Notes: generated by a model from the letters alone, not told the origin. 64,000 bases of DNA from JALOLV01 sp046295175 (GCA_046295175.1 JBKBNY010000008.1:186001-250000), one strand, 5' to 3'; numbered from the stretch's first letter, positions 52,098 through 61,945 are shown. A program made the numbers and translations.

Positions 52098-53234
52098 TCA
52101 GATAGACTTAATGACAAAACCTATTAGGGCAGCAATAAGAATAATGTATGGTTCTTGGATTTTTTTGAATTTCCACAAAATAAAAATGGTTGCTAAAGCA
52201 ATCAAAACCGTTGGTATATCAATCAGCGATTTCTTACCAAGTACAATTACAGCACCTGAAATTGCCCCAATGGCGGCGGCTGTTACACCATCAACAATAG
52301 CTTTGATGTCGGGCTTGTGTCCATATTTTTTAAAGTATGGAGCCGGAATAATTGTTAATAAATAGCACGGCAAGAAAGTTGCCAATGCTGCCACACTCGC
52401 TCCCTTAAAACCTGCTACCAAATAACCGATGAATCCAACAGTAATAACTACTGGCCCGGGAGTAATCATAGCAACTGCTACCGAATCTAAAAACTGCTGC
52501 TCATTGAGCCAATGGTATTCTTTTACGACACCACTATACAAAAACGGTACGATTGCCAAACCACTCCCAAAGACAAATGCACCCGCTTTGGCAAAAAACA
52601 AAGCGATTTTGGTGAGAGTATCAGTTTCGGAAACAGTCAAACCTAAAAATCCTAAAATAAATGGAGCAAATGATTTGACCCTATTTGTTTGGCGTTTATA
52701 TGCCCAATAAATCAATCCTGATATTAAAAATAGCCAAACACTTTCGGCTTCGGTGATTATTGTAAAAAGGGCCGTTACAATAAAAATTGCCCATAAAACA
52801 TAGTCTTTCCCTATAGATTTATTGACCAACTTATATGAACTCATGGCAATAATACCAATAACAGCCGCACTGATACCATAGAAAACAGCTTGCATCCACG
52901 GTAATCCACCGTAAAGTTTATAAGCATAACCCAAAGCGACAACCATGATAAAAGACGGAATAACGAAGGCAATTCCAACAAGGGTTGCACCCAGTATTCG
53001 ATAATGAACATAACCCAAATAAATAGCTAACTGAGCCGCTAATGGCCCTGGTGCCAATTGTGCCAATGCCAACCCTTCTTTGTAATCTTGTTCAGAAATC
53101 CATTGACGTTTTTCAACTAAATCACGGTGCATATAACCAACCAATGCGGCTGGCCCACCAAAACCCGTTGCTCCGAGCTTTAGAAAATACAGCATAAGCT
53201 GGCGTAGTGAATATTTTACATCAGCGTTTTCCAT
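52098..53234 (-). CDS. chrA: ChrA chromate transporter family protein
   Basis: A 378-residue membrane protein made of two homologous halves, the long-chain ChrA form. The N half has GATGFGGPAALVGYMHRDLVEKRQW and LAQLAPGPLAAQLAIYLGY; the C half has AGAFVFGSGLAIVPFLY and SVAVAMITPGPVVITVGFIGYLVAG. These paired FGGP/PGP motifs define the family. It would export chromate (by-product of sulfate-like uptake) across the inner membrane. It lies between an Rrf2 regulator and a DUF2490 gene, all on the minus strand with gaps of 20 and 9 bp, so one operon. Confidence 0.92.
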   Translation of the reverse strand: MENADVKYSLRQLMLYFLKLGATGFGGPAALVGYMHRDLVEKRQWISEQDYKEGLALAQLAPGPLAAQLAIYLGYVHYRILGATLVGIAFVIPSFIMVVALGYAYKLYGGLPWMQAVFYGISAAVIGIIAMSSYKLVNKSIGKDYVLWAIFIVTALFTIITEAESVWLFLISGLIYWAYKRQTNRVKSFAPFILGFLGLTVSETDTLTKIALFFAKAGAFVFGSGLAIVPFLYSGVVKEYHWLNEQQFLDSVAVAMITPGPVVITVGFIGYLVAGFKGASVAALATFLPCYLLTIIPAPYFKKYGHKPDIKAIVDGVTAAAIGAISGAVIVLGKKSLIDIPTVLIALATIFILWKFKKIQEPYIILIAALIGFVIKSI

Positions 53235-53243
53235 AGAAAAGCA

Positions 53244-53993
53244 TTATTTTTTCTTACGCAAATCGAGATTCTGAAAAAAGAAAATTCGTATCGAATTTAT
53301 CCTTCGGTAGCGGTCTTGCGATGCCAATCTCTGATACACATTCATGTACCCAACTTGCAGGTTTGAATGAGCCGTAAAATTATAAGTCAATCCTGCAAAA
53401 AAACGATTTTGGTCAAATCCACGGCTACTCTTGTTTCTGAGTACATTGTGCATTATCTCGTTATTGACATTGACCGAAAATGTATTCGGAGCAATTCCTT
53501 TTCTGCTCAACGGCACAATCAACATATAATTAAACCTCGCCCTTAAATCAAACTGATAACCTTCGCCAAGCTCATTATCGTTTTTGATTCGATGCCGAAA
53601 TCGCTCTTCGAGCCTCAGCCACTGCATTGTTCTGACTTTGGTATATCGTGTATGATTCTGAATCTGCTGCCAGATACGATGCTCAGGCTGTGAGATATTT
53701 TCGTGTCCGATTTCGGGATAATGATTGACATACGTGTAACCATTCGATACTTTGAGGTGGTCGTTGATATAATACATTATCGCAGGTCGAATCAGCAGTT
53801 TAGAGGGTTCTTTTACGAAATGTTCGGTTGTTCTGAAATGCCCATCAAACCAAAACCCCCATTTATCCGAGAGCCTCGTTTGATTAAAATATCCAAGCCA
53901 GAGTTGTTCTTCTTTAATGACCTCTTCTCCACTTTGCCCAAAAACTACCGAACAACTTAAAGTAGAAATCAATAGGCAAATTAAGTATTTCAT
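53244..53993 (-). CDS. DUF2490 outer-membrane beta-barrel protein
   Basis: A 249-residue exported protein: signal peptide to about residue 19 (VVFGQ), then EEQLWLGYFNQTRLSDKWGFWFDGHFRTTEHFV, LLIRPAIMYYINDHLKVSNGYTYVNHYPE and alternating amphipathic strands (MQWLRLEERFRHR; FFAGLTYNFTAHSNLQVGYMNVYQR). This is the DUF2490 family, a predicted outer-membrane barrel of unknown role. It is 9 bp upstream of chrA and probably its operon's first gene. Confidence 0.85.
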   Translation of the reverse strand: MKYLICLLISTLSCSVVFGQSGEEVIKEEQLWLGYFNQTRLSDKWGFWFDGHFRTTEHFVKEPSKLLIRPAIMYYINDHLKVSNGYTYVNHYPEIGHENISQPEHRIWQQIQNHTRYTKVRTMQWLRLEERFRHRIKNDNELGEGYQFDLRARFNYMLIVPLSRKGIAPNTFSVNVNNEIMHNVLRNKSSRGFDQNRFFAGLTYNFTAHSNLQVGYMNVYQRLASQDRYRRINSIRIFFFQNLDLRKKK

Positions 53994-54119
53994 ACTCGTT
54001 TCGGGGTTAAATTTTATAATCTGGTTGGATTAATGCTAAATCCAACCAGAAACACTTCTCCTTTATTATCTATGAATTTACACTGACTGCTTTGTACAGT
54101 CACCGCAGATAATGCCTGC

Positions 54120-56687
54120 TCAATAAACGTATCTGAGTGTTACGCCATAGGTACGTGGGTCGCCCAAGATACCACCGATTTGCCCCGCACTACCCGGAGC
54201 TACCAACAACTGCTCGTAGTAGTCTTTATTACCCAAGTTTCTGCTCCAAACAAAAACCGAGATACCGTTTGATGCTCTGAAACCCACACGTGCGTTTATC
54301 AAGGCATAACCTTCGATGTCTAAGAATGCTGATGGCGACGGACTCGACGAAAACGTAGAACGATAAAAGACATCGGCACCACCAAAGTAGTTTCCTTTGA
54401 GTCCGAGGAAGCTACCCTTACCCGTGATTTCGGTACCTAACGAACCCGCATATTTTGAAATACCCGGTAAAACTCCACCCGAAATATCTTTGAATGCCTG
54501 AGGCCCTCCTACTTCTTCGATTGGTACTGGTGCGTTCGTAAATTTCACATATTTGCCATCGGTGTAGGCAAAAGCACCATTGAATGAGATATGATTATTT
54601 ACTCTTACGTTTCCGTCTATTTCAAAACCAAGTACTCTAACTCGCTCGGCATTTGCCAAGTAGCCTCGGTTTACACCCGGCTCAGGGGTTTGTACTTGTG
54701 TCTGATAGTCTTTAATATCGGTATTGTGGAAAACAATATTTAAAACCGAACTTGCCGATGGTTTTGTTTTTACACCAAATTCAAGATGCGAAACAGCCTC
54801 TGGCTTAACGGTAGCAAGTTCTGTTAAAACTCGACCATTGGCCGTTGGCAAACCACCAACATTGACACCAATTGGCTTGTAACTCAATGAGTACGTACCA
54901 AAAGCATTTACATTTTTATTGAATTTATACTGGAGTGTAAACTGCCCCGACCAGTTGCCTTCTTCGGCATCGATATTGAATGTCTGATTTGTGTAAACGC
55001 CATTCTTCAAAGCCAACAGAGCGGCATCGGTAGTTTGTAAACCACCGTAAGTTACACGAGCGTAATTTGCTTTTTTGGTATCCTTATTATATCTGATACC
55101 CGGCAATACGTGTAGTTTTTCGGTGATTGCCCAATCGGCCTGTGCAAATAACGCCACACTCGCCGATTTTATATCGTAGGTTGTACGGATACCGAAATTA
55201 TCGAACAAACCTGGGGTTTTCCACAATGCACTTGTAGAGCTTTGAGCAAAACGCCATTGTGCCGAGCCAGCTTCTTCGGTGTGTACTGGGTCTGTGCGTA
55301 AATCTTGCCACAGACCAAATGCACCAATTACCCCGCTGATTTTGTCGTTGATTTTGCCCGAATACCTAAACTCTTGCGAGTATTGGTCGTGTGCCGATGT
55401 CCCTGCCGAAATGGTAAATGATGGTAATCCGATATAATCACGGTCATTGAGAGGGTCCCATTTCCAGTATCTCCAAGCCGTAGTAGAAGTCAATGTTCCG
55501 TTACCGATTTTAAAATCAGCATTCAGCGAAACCCCACCCAACTGATTACCTGCTCTCGAAGGCGTATCGTGGTCAACAATTCTTTCAAATGCACTGCTGT
55601 AAGGTAACTTGTAGTTCAAATCCGCAATAATTGCATTGAATTGGCGGTATGCTGCACGCTTGGTAGTAACTACCTTGGCAACTGGCCATCCATAACCCAC
55701 TGGGTTTTGGTCTGAGACATCGGCAATCAAAGTAATATTGATTTTATCGGTAGGCTTATATAAAAACTGTCCTCTTACTCCGATGTTATTCAAATCGTTG
55801 ATTTTGGTCTGTGTACGTGTATTATACAACAATCCATCTCTTTGCGTACCTACAAATGAGACCCTTGCGGCTAATTTTTTGCTCAATGGCCCCGAAACCG
55901 AAGCTTTTGCTTGCACGTATCCGTAGTTTCCGTAGCTGAGTTCAAAACTCGCAGTTGGGTCAAACGACGGAGCCCGTGAAGTAACATTAAAAGCACCCGC
56001 CGTGGTGTTTTTACCAAAAAGCGTTCCTTGTGGTCCACGCAACACCTCTACTTGGTCAATATCAATAAAGTCGAGGGCCGTAGCAGCTGGACGTGCATAA
56101 TACACACCATCTACGTAATAGCCCACTCCCGGGTCGATACCGTCGTTTGTCAGACCATAAGTAGAGCCTAAACCTCTGATATTGAGCGTAGTATTACGTG
56201 CGTTTGAGGCATAAAACTGCACCGTAGGCACCAATTCTTTCAGACGGTTTACGTTGAAAGCTCCTTGGTCTTCGACTGTTACGCCACGGATAACCGAAAT
56301 CGGAATCGGAATCTCTTGTACAGATTCTTGGCGACGACGTGAGGTTACGACCACATCAGCAAGGTTGCTGACGTCTTGGTCGAGTCGAATCTCAACTTTG
56401 CTGCTACTAATTACAATTTCTTTTTTGATGTATCCTACCGAAGAAATTATCAAGGTAAAAGGGAGTTTTTGACCCGTAATCAAGGCAAATTCTCCGTTGG
56501 CATCGGTTGTAGCACCGTTGGTTGTACCTTTAATCGAAACCGTTGCTCCAATCAATGCTTCGTTTGTTGTGGCATCAATTACTTTACCCGATACGGTAGC
56601 ATTGATGATGGGTTTATCTTGAGCGTTTGCCGATAAGTGTAGAAATATTGCCCATGCACTAACAATAAGTTTTAAAAATTTTTTCAT
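54120..56687 (-). CDS. TonB-dependent receptor
   Basis: An 855-residue outer-membrane receptor: signal peptide (1-22), CarboxypepD_reg domain (about 30-115; VSGKVIDATTNEALIGATVS), plug with DVVVTSRRRQESVQEIPIPISVI (TonB-box-like start), NIRGLGSTYGLTND and VEVLRGPQGTLFGKNTTAGAFNVTSR, and a barrel ending VTLRYVY. The plug motif series resembles siderophore/vitamin-type receptors rather than SusC. The substrate is unknown and no partner gene is adjacent. A promoter-like sequence 270 bp upstream implies a long leader. Confidence 0.9.
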   Translation of the reverse strand: MKKFLKLIVSAWAIFLHLSANAQDKPIINATVSGKVIDATTNEALIGATVSIKGTTNGATTDANGEFALITGQKLPFTLIISSVGYIKKEIVISSSKVEIRLDQDVSNLADVVVTSRRRQESVQEIPIPISVIRGVTVEDQGAFNVNRLKELVPTVQFYASNARNTTLNIRGLGSTYGLTNDGIDPGVGYYVDGVYYARPAATALDFIDIDQVEVLRGPQGTLFGKNTTAGAFNVTSRAPSFDPTASFELSYGNYGYVQAKASVSGPLSKKLAARVSFVGTQRDGLLYNTRTQTKINDLNNIGVRGQFLYKPTDKINITLIADVSDQNPVGYGWPVAKVVTTKRAAYRQFNAIIADLNYKLPYSSAFERIVDHDTPSRAGNQLGGVSLNADFKIGNGTLTSTTAWRYWKWDPLNDRDYIGLPSFTISAGTSAHDQYSQEFRYSGKINDKISGVIGAFGLWQDLRTDPVHTEEAGSAQWRFAQSSTSALWKTPGLFDNFGIRTTYDIKSASVALFAQADWAITEKLHVLPGIRYNKDTKKANYARVTYGGLQTTDAALLALKNGVYTNQTFNIDAEEGNWSGQFTLQYKFNKNVNAFGTYSLSYKPIGVNVGGLPTANGRVLTELATVKPEAVSHLEFGVKTKPSASSVLNIVFHNTDIKDYQTQVQTPEPGVNRGYLANAERVRVLGFEIDGNVRVNNHISFNGAFAYTDGKYVKFTNAPVPIEEVGGPQAFKDISGGVLPGISKYAGSLGTEITGKGSFLGLKGNYFGGADVFYRSTFSSSPSPSAFLDIEGYALINARVGFRASNGISVFVWSRNLGNKDYYEQLLVAPGSAGQIGGILGDPRTYGVTLRYVY

Positions 56688-57218
56688 TAATTTGTACTGT
56701 TTAATTGAAAATAAAAGGTCTGTACGGCGTAGATTCTACCCGTTTGGATTATCATTTCGTAGTGATATTTTTTGATTGAACATCCGCCAGTTTGGTTGCC
56801 GCCAAACTGGTTTTTTGTTTTATCAACAACAGATAATTTTAAGATTCATATTTAATCTATCGAATTTATATTTTTAAACAAAAACCTATAAAATTACTGA
56901 CTGTTGCCGCAGCCATAACCATCGGGTAATTGCTTATAACTAATTGGAATGTTGCAAAGATATAATTATCCCATTAAATCTACCAAATTAATAGACTAAT
57001 ATTTTCAAATATTTTTTGAATACTAATACCAAATATTAGAATTGTGCAATTTTGAGCAAGAAAATAGTTAATGAAGTATCCATTTATCATTCATTAAGTA
57101 GTAATGAAGAATTTTTCGAGTTACGAATGAAGAATAAAAAAAACTGACTCTCAAATACTTAGTTAATTGTAAATTTTGAATAATTTACACTACCGAATGA
57201 CGAATTATGACAATGAAT
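56688..57218. other. Long leader region upstream of the TonB receptor
   Basis: 531 bp, AT-rich, no gene. It holds the promoter at 56955-56987 and so a leader of about 260 nt. In it, CCAGTTTGG-TTGCCG-CCAAACTGG (56787-56810) forms a stable hairpin with a T run on the plus strand only (opposite to the gene). A second inverted repeat is TTAATGAA / TTCATTAA near 57068-57097. No known riboswitch motif was recognised. Confidence 0.45.
56955..56987 (-). promoter_or_regulatory. Promoter of the TonB receptor gene
   Basis: Minus strand: TTTG (56984-56987), 21 nt, TATCTTTG (56955-56962) then CAAC. It is about 268 bp upstream of the ATG. Confidence 0.5.
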
Positions 57219-58139
57219 TTAAACCAGCTTTAGTCCTATTACCAAAGCCCACATAAGAGCAAAACTAATCAGCAATGAGACATTCACCATTGCTCCTGCG
57301 ATACGAGAATCGAAGTTGAATTCATCCGAAAAAGGCAGGAGAGTCATGCCCACAGGCAGCACCACACATACCAAGATTACGTTGCGGTACATTGAGGCAT
57401 CGGGTATGAGATAATAGATGAGTGCCACGGCAATTAAACCAAACAAATACCTGATAGCCAGTACTTTACTGATTGCCCAAACGATGTTTTTCTCTAATTC
57501 AAAACTCATGTAAATGCCCATCAGAAGCAGAACCAAAGGTTTGTTGGCTTTGGCAAGAACATCTAAAAAATCGAAGGCGATTGTCGGAATTTCGACATCT
57601 AAAGCATTGATTGAAAGGCCGATAATCATTCCGTGAAGCGGTGGCAACGAAGCTATTTTTTTCAGAATTGCCTTGATACTTACTTTCCCCTGCCCTTTGG
57701 TGGCAAAATAGCTACCAATCGTGTAAACCAACCCAAAAACGATGATGGTATTGCCAATATCGAACATTGCGATATAAACCAATCCGTCACGCCCCCAGAT
57801 ACCTTCGATAATCGGAAAAGCAAACAGACCAACGTTCATTCCGCCACAACCCATCGTCAGAATCGCTCGGAGTTGGGTCGGGTAACTTTTAAAAACAAAC
57901 CAACCGACAAGCGTCATCAATCCAGCCAAAACAATACACAATATTGGGCTGAGTATTAGCGAAGGTTCGAATCTGATACGTGCCGTCGAGACAATCATCA
58001 ATGCCGGAAAAGTAGTGTGCATCAAGAATTTTGAGATGACTTTACCGTCTTTTTCGGTAACAAAATCAAACTTTTTGATAAGATAGCCCAGCGTGATGAT
58101 TGCGAGCGTGATGATGAAAACGTTATTGGTTTGGGTCAT
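57219..58139 (-). CDS. AEC family transporter
   Basis: A 306-residue membrane protein with about ten hydrophobic helices. Two halves show the family pattern: FVTEKDGKVISKFLMHTTFPALMIV in the first, and KANKPLVLLLMGIYMSF and MTLLPFSDEFNFDSRIAGAMVNVSLLISFALM in the second, with the conserved N/P-breaks. AEC (auxin-efflux carrier) proteins export organic acids, amino acids or auxin-like molecules, usually with protons. It has no clear neighbour in an operon. Confidence 0.85.
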   Translation of the reverse strand: MTQTNNVFIITLAIITLGYLIKKFDFVTEKDGKVISKFLMHTTFPALMIVSTARIRFEPSLILSPILCIVLAGLMTLVGWFVFKSYPTQLRAILTMGCGGMNVGLFAFPIIEGIWGRDGLVYIAMFDIGNTIIVFGLVYTIGSYFATKGQGKVSIKAILKKIASLPPLHGMIIGLSINALDVEIPTIAFDFLDVLAKANKPLVLLLMGIYMSFELEKNIVWAISKVLAIRYLFGLIAVALIYYLIPDASMYRNVILVCVVLPVGMTLLPFSDEFNFDSRIAGAMVNVSLLISFALMWALVIGLKLV

Positions 58140-58191
58140 AAGCCAATCGTAAATGAGCGAATGAAGAATTGAGTAAATAGAACTGAAATTA

Positions 58192-59055
58192 TCACTGACG
58201 CATGCCGCTTACTTTGATGGTCGGGCCGTCATCTTTGCGTCTTTCGAGTATTTTCTGAATATCTTTTGGCACATTCGATAAGAAATCGTAGCCAGTCAAA
58301 TCTTCTAAATCATCCACACTGAGGCGGTATTCGCCCCATTTTGTGCCATCTACGCTTTGCTTATTGGGTACATTTACGGCTATCACGCGAGTGGTTTCAT
58401 CTATTCGACTGATGTCGTTGCTACCCGTCGGTAAAATCACGACGACTTTCCAAACCGACTCGGGTACAGTGATATTTCCTTTGGCAAGGGTCTTGGTACG
58501 TCCGCCATTGCTGCCGCTGCCGCCCGTTCCGTAAACACCCGCCACGATGTAGAGTTCGTTACCAGCATCAGCCACTTTTCGGCAGTATGATTCGAGGTCT
58601 GCCCACAATCCTCGGTTATTGTTTGGGGCTTGCGGAATAATATTTGTCATCAAAAAAGTAGCATCATTATCTTCAAAACTCCCATCACGGTCGTCTGATG
58701 GGCAAAGATGTCCACGGTCAAAACCCGAATCAGTGTAGTCGCTCGTAACGGCTCTAAACCAAACGTTGGGAAGCGAATCGTCGGGTCTGAAATTATTGGT
58801 TCGCTCGGTAGCACCCTTCCACGCCGTACTCAAATGCCAGCTCACCCAATTGGCAGTGCCTCGGCTGTTGTTGTACGATAGCGTAAATTGGGTTTTATTC
58901 ATCAAATAATTGTCTTCGTTGCCACCAGCATTGCTCGGGTTCCCCAATGCCATGTTGTCATCGCGGGTCGGATTTGTGTTATTTGATGGAACGAGGGTAA
59001 TCTTGCAAGAACTTACCGTAATCAACAGAAGAAAACCAAAGAGTTTATTTTGCAT
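58192..59055 (-). CDS. DNA/RNA non-specific endonuclease lipoprotein
   Basis: A 287-residue ββα-Me (NUC) endonuclease. A lipoprotein signal ends at Cys17 (TVSSC). The catalytic site is SGFDRGHLCPSDDRDGS (DRGH; His general base near 120), the metal ligand Asn in MTNIIPQAPNNNRGLWADLESYCR (near 145), and DLTGYDFLSNVPKDIQ closes the domain. It hydrolyses DNA and RNA outside the cytoplasm, for nutrient scavenging or defence. Cell-surface location is inferred from the lipobox. Confidence 0.92.
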   Translation of the reverse strand: MQNKLFGFLLLITVSSCKITLVPSNNTNPTRDDNMALGNPSNAGGNEDNYLMNKTQFTLSYNNSRGTANWVSWHLSTAWKGATERTNNFRPDDSLPNVWFRAVTSDYTDSGFDRGHLCPSDDRDGSFEDNDATFLMTNIIPQAPNNNRGLWADLESYCRKVADAGNELYIVAGVYGTGGSGSNGGRTKTLAKGNITVPESVWKVVVILPTGSNDISRIDETTRVIAVNVPNKQSVDGTKWGEYRLSVDDLEDLTGYDFLSNVPKDIQKILERRKDDGPTIKVSGMRQ

Positions 59056-59097
59056 TATATTCGGAGATTAACGAGCCAAAAAGCCGTTTTGTAGATG

Positions 59098-59105
59098 CAA
59101 AACTA
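59098..59105 (-). promoter_or_regulatory. -7 element of the nuclease gene
   Basis: Minus-strand TAGTTTTG (followed by CATC) fits TAnnTTTG; 43 bp before the ATG. The -33 is unclear. Confidence 0.4.
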
Positions 59106-59154
59106 CAAATTTATTGAAGAAGATTATTGAGTTTTTTGTGTTTTTAGAGAGGTC

Positions 59155-59286
59155 ATAGATATTGAAATAAATCACTTAGACCCGTGACACGGTTATTACT
59201 AAAATTGGTAAATCTGTAAATCTGAAGGTTATCCGTGCCACGGATTCCCCCCTCTTTTTATGTAAATAAGTTATTTCGCAATCTAT
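59155..59286. repeat. MITE-like palindromic element, copy B
   Basis: 132 bp. Terminal inverted repeats ATAGATattGAAATAA (59155-59170) and, reversed, ATAGATtgcGAAATAA (59271-59286; 13 of 16 match). Inside: CCGTGACACGG (59182-59192) and CCGTGCCACGG (59233-59243). It lies between the nuclease and esterase genes. Confidence 0.75.
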
Positions 59287-59298
59287 AATCATAAAAAT

Positions 59299-59330
59299 AA
59301 ATGGCACATCTTGTGAGAAATGTGCCATTT
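59299..59330 (-). terminator. Intrinsic terminator after the esterase gene
   Basis: AAATGGCACAT / ATGTGCCATTT stem (11 bp) with a T run on the minus strand (ATTTTTAT), 3 bp beyond the stop. It adjoins copy B of the palindromic element. Confidence 0.75.
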
Positions 59331-59333
59331 CGA

Positions 59334-60203
59334 TTACAAATACTTATCAGCAAAAGCTATCATTTTATCGAGTGTTTCGTTGAGCAACGACCAGTTGTGT
59401 GATTGTTCGGGATAGAGGTAATATTCATGTTTGATGTTTAATTCTTTCAATCTGGCACTCATCAAAGAGCCTTGCTCGGCGGGTACGAGGTTGTCGCTTC
59501 CGCCATAAAAAAGGATTGTTGGGGGTGAGGTTCGCCTAATTTGAAAAGCTGGACTCGCCTTTCGGTATTCGTCAGGGGCTTCATTAAAAGGTTTTCCGAT
59601 TAATTTCTCAATATCGGTATTCATTCTTCCCTGACGGATTTTCTCGGATGTCAAATCAGACGGTGTGACGATTCCACCAACGACCTCAACAACCTTGTTA
59701 GCATCTGCCGAGTAGCTATAAAGCATTGCCAAATGCCCGCCCGCACTGATACCCATCAAAAAGAATTTTGGGGTAATATTGAGCGATTTAGCTTCATTTC
59801 TCAGTTTTTTAATGATTAAATCTATGTCTTCAATTTGCTGTTTATAAGTAATCCCAGATTTGTAGGTCAATCTATAATTGGCATTGACGATGGCACATTT
59901 TACATTTTTTTGTTTGAGATAACCCACAATCGGATTGATGAATCCTTTGTCGCCTTCGCTCCAGCCACCTCCGTGCAGAAGTATGATTACTGGTACTTTT
60001 GAAGACTGATTTTTGGGTAGAAATATGTCATAAGTTTGTAATTCGTCTTCTCCATAAAAAATGTTTCGTTGTTCGTCGTACTCTACTTTCTCTTCTAATT
60101 CTGGGGCAACAATCGCATAGTTTTTATTGATTAGCGGCACCACATCCACGACATCGCAGGAGGTCAGAAAAATCGTAATCAAGATTAAGTAGTAAGATTT
60201 CAT
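59334..60203 (-). CDS. Secreted lipoprotein esterase (alpha/beta hydrolase, HSL-like)
   Basis: A 289-residue exported alpha/beta hydrolase. Start at ATG 60203 (MKSYYLILITIFLTSC) gives a lipoprotein signal with Cys16; the longer frame overlaps nothing plausible. Oxyanion motif ILLHGGGWSEGDKG (HGGG, about 78), nucleophile elbow LMGISAGGHLAM (Ser near 153), catalytic Asp near FYGGSDNLVPAEQ and His in QSHNWSLL near the end. It is of the BD-FAE/hormone-sensitive-lipase type that deacylates short-chain or carbohydrate esters. Confidence 0.88.
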   Translation of the reverse strand: MKSYYLILITIFLTSCDVVDVVPLINKNYAIVAPELEEKVEYDEQRNIFYGEDELQTYDIFLPKNQSSKVPVIILLHGGGWSEGDKGFINPIVGYLKQKNVKCAIVNANYRLTYKSGITYKQQIEDIDLIIKKLRNEAKSLNITPKFFLMGISAGGHLAMLYSYSADANKVVEVVGGIVTPSDLTSEKIRQGRMNTDIEKLIGKPFNEAPDEYRKASPAFQIRRTSPPTILFYGGSDNLVPAEQGSLMSARLKELNIKHEYYLYPEQSHNWSLLNETLDKMIAFADKYL

Positions 60204-60292
60204 GGCAGTAAAGTTTAAAAGTTGAATAAATCGAAGGATTGAAAACTGTTGTTGGTAGTCGTAGCCTCCGCCAGCAGTTTTCAAGAGTAATG

Positions 60293-60775
60293 TTATTTGA
60301 TAGCCAATCGAGCCGTAATGGCGACATCATCGAGCCATAGACCTGTGTAACCTACGATATTGAAGGCGGGTTTCCAGTCAACACTCATATTGAGCGGAAC
60401 CTTCTTGAAGGTATATTCAAGCCCTACGATACCATCGGCACCGATTACAGTATTGCTATTGTTATTATCAAACCACGGATTTCCGTAGCGGCCGCCATCT
60501 CTCCAATAACCCAAGTGTCCGCCTACACCGTAGTACCAACGCCAGTTTTGGGCTTGAAAAGCGGGTTTATGAATCTCGTAAAGACCAGTAAAATTGATAC
60601 CTCGCCAACGCGAATAAACGATTCCTTCAAAAGATTTTGAGCGATTCATGTTGTACTTTATACTGACTCCGTAGCCGTAGTTGAGTCGAAGCCCAACGCC
60701 TAAGTTATATTGGGCATTGGCCGAAAAAATCGAAAGAATAATCAAAATAGTGGTAATTATCGCAGCCTTTTTCAT
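60293..60775 (-). CDS. Secreted protein of unknown function, predicted outer-membrane beta-barrel
   Basis: 160 residues with a signal peptide (cleavage after ANAQ, residue 21). The mature part is rich in aromatic-alternating strands (YNLGVGLRLNYGYGVSIKYNM, YYGVGGHLGYWRDGGRYG, GIVGLEYTFKKVPLNMSVDWKPAF) with 8 strands, like a small OmpX/OmpW-sized barrel. I do not recognise a named family. It lies 89 bp upstream of the esterase gene in the same direction. Confidence 0.65.
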   Translation of the reverse strand: MKKAAIITTILIILSIFSANAQYNLGVGLRLNYGYGVSIKYNMNRSKSFEGIVYSRWRGINFTGLYEIHKPAFQAQNWRWYYGVGGHLGYWRDGGRYGNPWFDNNNSNTVIGADGIVGLEYTFKKVPLNMSVDWKPAFNIVGYTGLWLDDVAITARLAIK

Positions 60776-60964
60776 GATAAATTGATGATTAGTAATTGCC
60801 TAATCCTGCGTAAAATCTCGTACCATCCATTCTCCAACCCGATTGTGTAGTTATTTCACCACTGTTTTGTAGAATTATATCCACACTTTGAGTATTTGAG
60901 TATCAAAATGGCTATGGAACAATTTTTTTGGTATTCATCGAAAACCAAAATGGAACAATAGACC

Positions 60965-61945
60965 ATGAAAAACTTAAAATTAGCGATTACGGCAACAAGT
61001 ATGCTTTTGGTGGGAATTAGCTGCGATAAGCTCAACGACTCTGTTACGCCTGCGACTCAACAAGACCCCAATGCCCCAAAAGGCGATGTCAGAATCGGCA
61101 TTACGGATGCCCCGATTGATGATAGCAGCGTAAGTGCGGCGTTTGTTACCATCACCGAGGTCAGGTTTGATGGTAAAGTTTATGATGCATTTAAAGGTCC
61201 GAAAACCGTGAATTTATTGGCTCTACAAAACGGAAACTCGCTCAATCTGGGCGAAGGCAAGTTTCAGGCGGGTTCGTACAGTAAATTGACATTGGTTCTC
61301 GACTACGAAAAAGACCAAAGTGGTAATGCCCCAGGTTGTTATATTCAGAAAACCGATGGAGCCAAAGAGGCTTTGGTGATTTCGGGGAATGCCCGTAAAG
61401 AAATTGAGATAAACACTAAGAAATTTGATGTAACCGAGGGTAGCACGACCGAGTTGATGGTGGATTTCGACCTCCGTAAAGCCATCAAAGAGAAAAACGA
61501 AAACAGTAAGAAAAGTTTTGCTTTTGTGACTTACGGCGAGTTGCAATCTTCGATACGTTTGGTAAATAAAACTTCGACTGGTGAGATTACGGGTAAAATG
61601 AGCAACTACAACAAAAATATCAGTGGTGATGTGATTGTGTATGTGTATAAAAAAGGAACGTTTAACCAAAACAGCGAAGTAAAAGGACAAGGTGATAGCA
61701 AAATAACTTTTAAAAATGCAGTAACAAGTGCTAAAGTGGATGCCTCGGGTAATTTTAAAGTGGCGTTTTTGGAAGAGGGTGACTACGAGCTCCACTTTGC
61801 CAGCAACAAAAACTCAGGAGGAGCAATCATAGATTTCAATAATTTCTTGAATCTGACGAGCAATCTTGACTTATCGAGTATAGCCGTAAAAGCTAACGCT
61901 CAGGTCAATCTTTCGCTCTCGATAAAAGGCTTAATTGGGTTATAA
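60965..61945 (+). CDS. DUF4382-containing lipoprotein
   Basis: A 326-residue protein; the signal peptide ends at Cys20 (LLVGISC), so it is a lipoprotein. Residues about 40-195 match DUF4382: GDVRIGITDAPIDDSSVSAAFVTITEVRFDG, VNLLALQNG, YSKLTLVLDYEKDQSGNAPGCYIQ and LMVDFDLRKAI. A C-terminal beta-sandwich of unknown type follows (GEITGKMSNYNKNISGDVIVYVYKKGTFNQN). DUF4382 proteins are often envelope proteins near carbohydrate or metal loci; the role is unknown. A clean terminator lies 25 bp downstream. Confidence 0.85.
   Translation: MKNLKLAITATSMLLVGISCDKLNDSVTPATQQDPNAPKGDVRIGITDAPIDDSSVSAAFVTITEVRFDGKVYDAFKGPKTVNLLALQNGNSLNLGEGKFQAGSYSKLTLVLDYEKDQSGNAPGCYIQKTDGAKEALVISGNARKEIEINTKKFDVTEGSTTELMVDFDLRKAIKEKNENSKKSFAFVTYGELQSSIRLVNKTSTGEITGKMSNYNKNISGDVIVYVYKKGTFNQNSEVKGQGDSKITFKNAVTSAKVDASGNFKVAFLEEGDYELHFASNKNSGGAIIDFNNFLNLTSNLDLSSIAVKANAQVNLSLSIKGLIGL

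Noticed and set aside
60204..60284. Longer N-terminus of the esterase
   Set aside because: The ATG at 60203 begins a clear lipoprotein signal; the extension would bury it.
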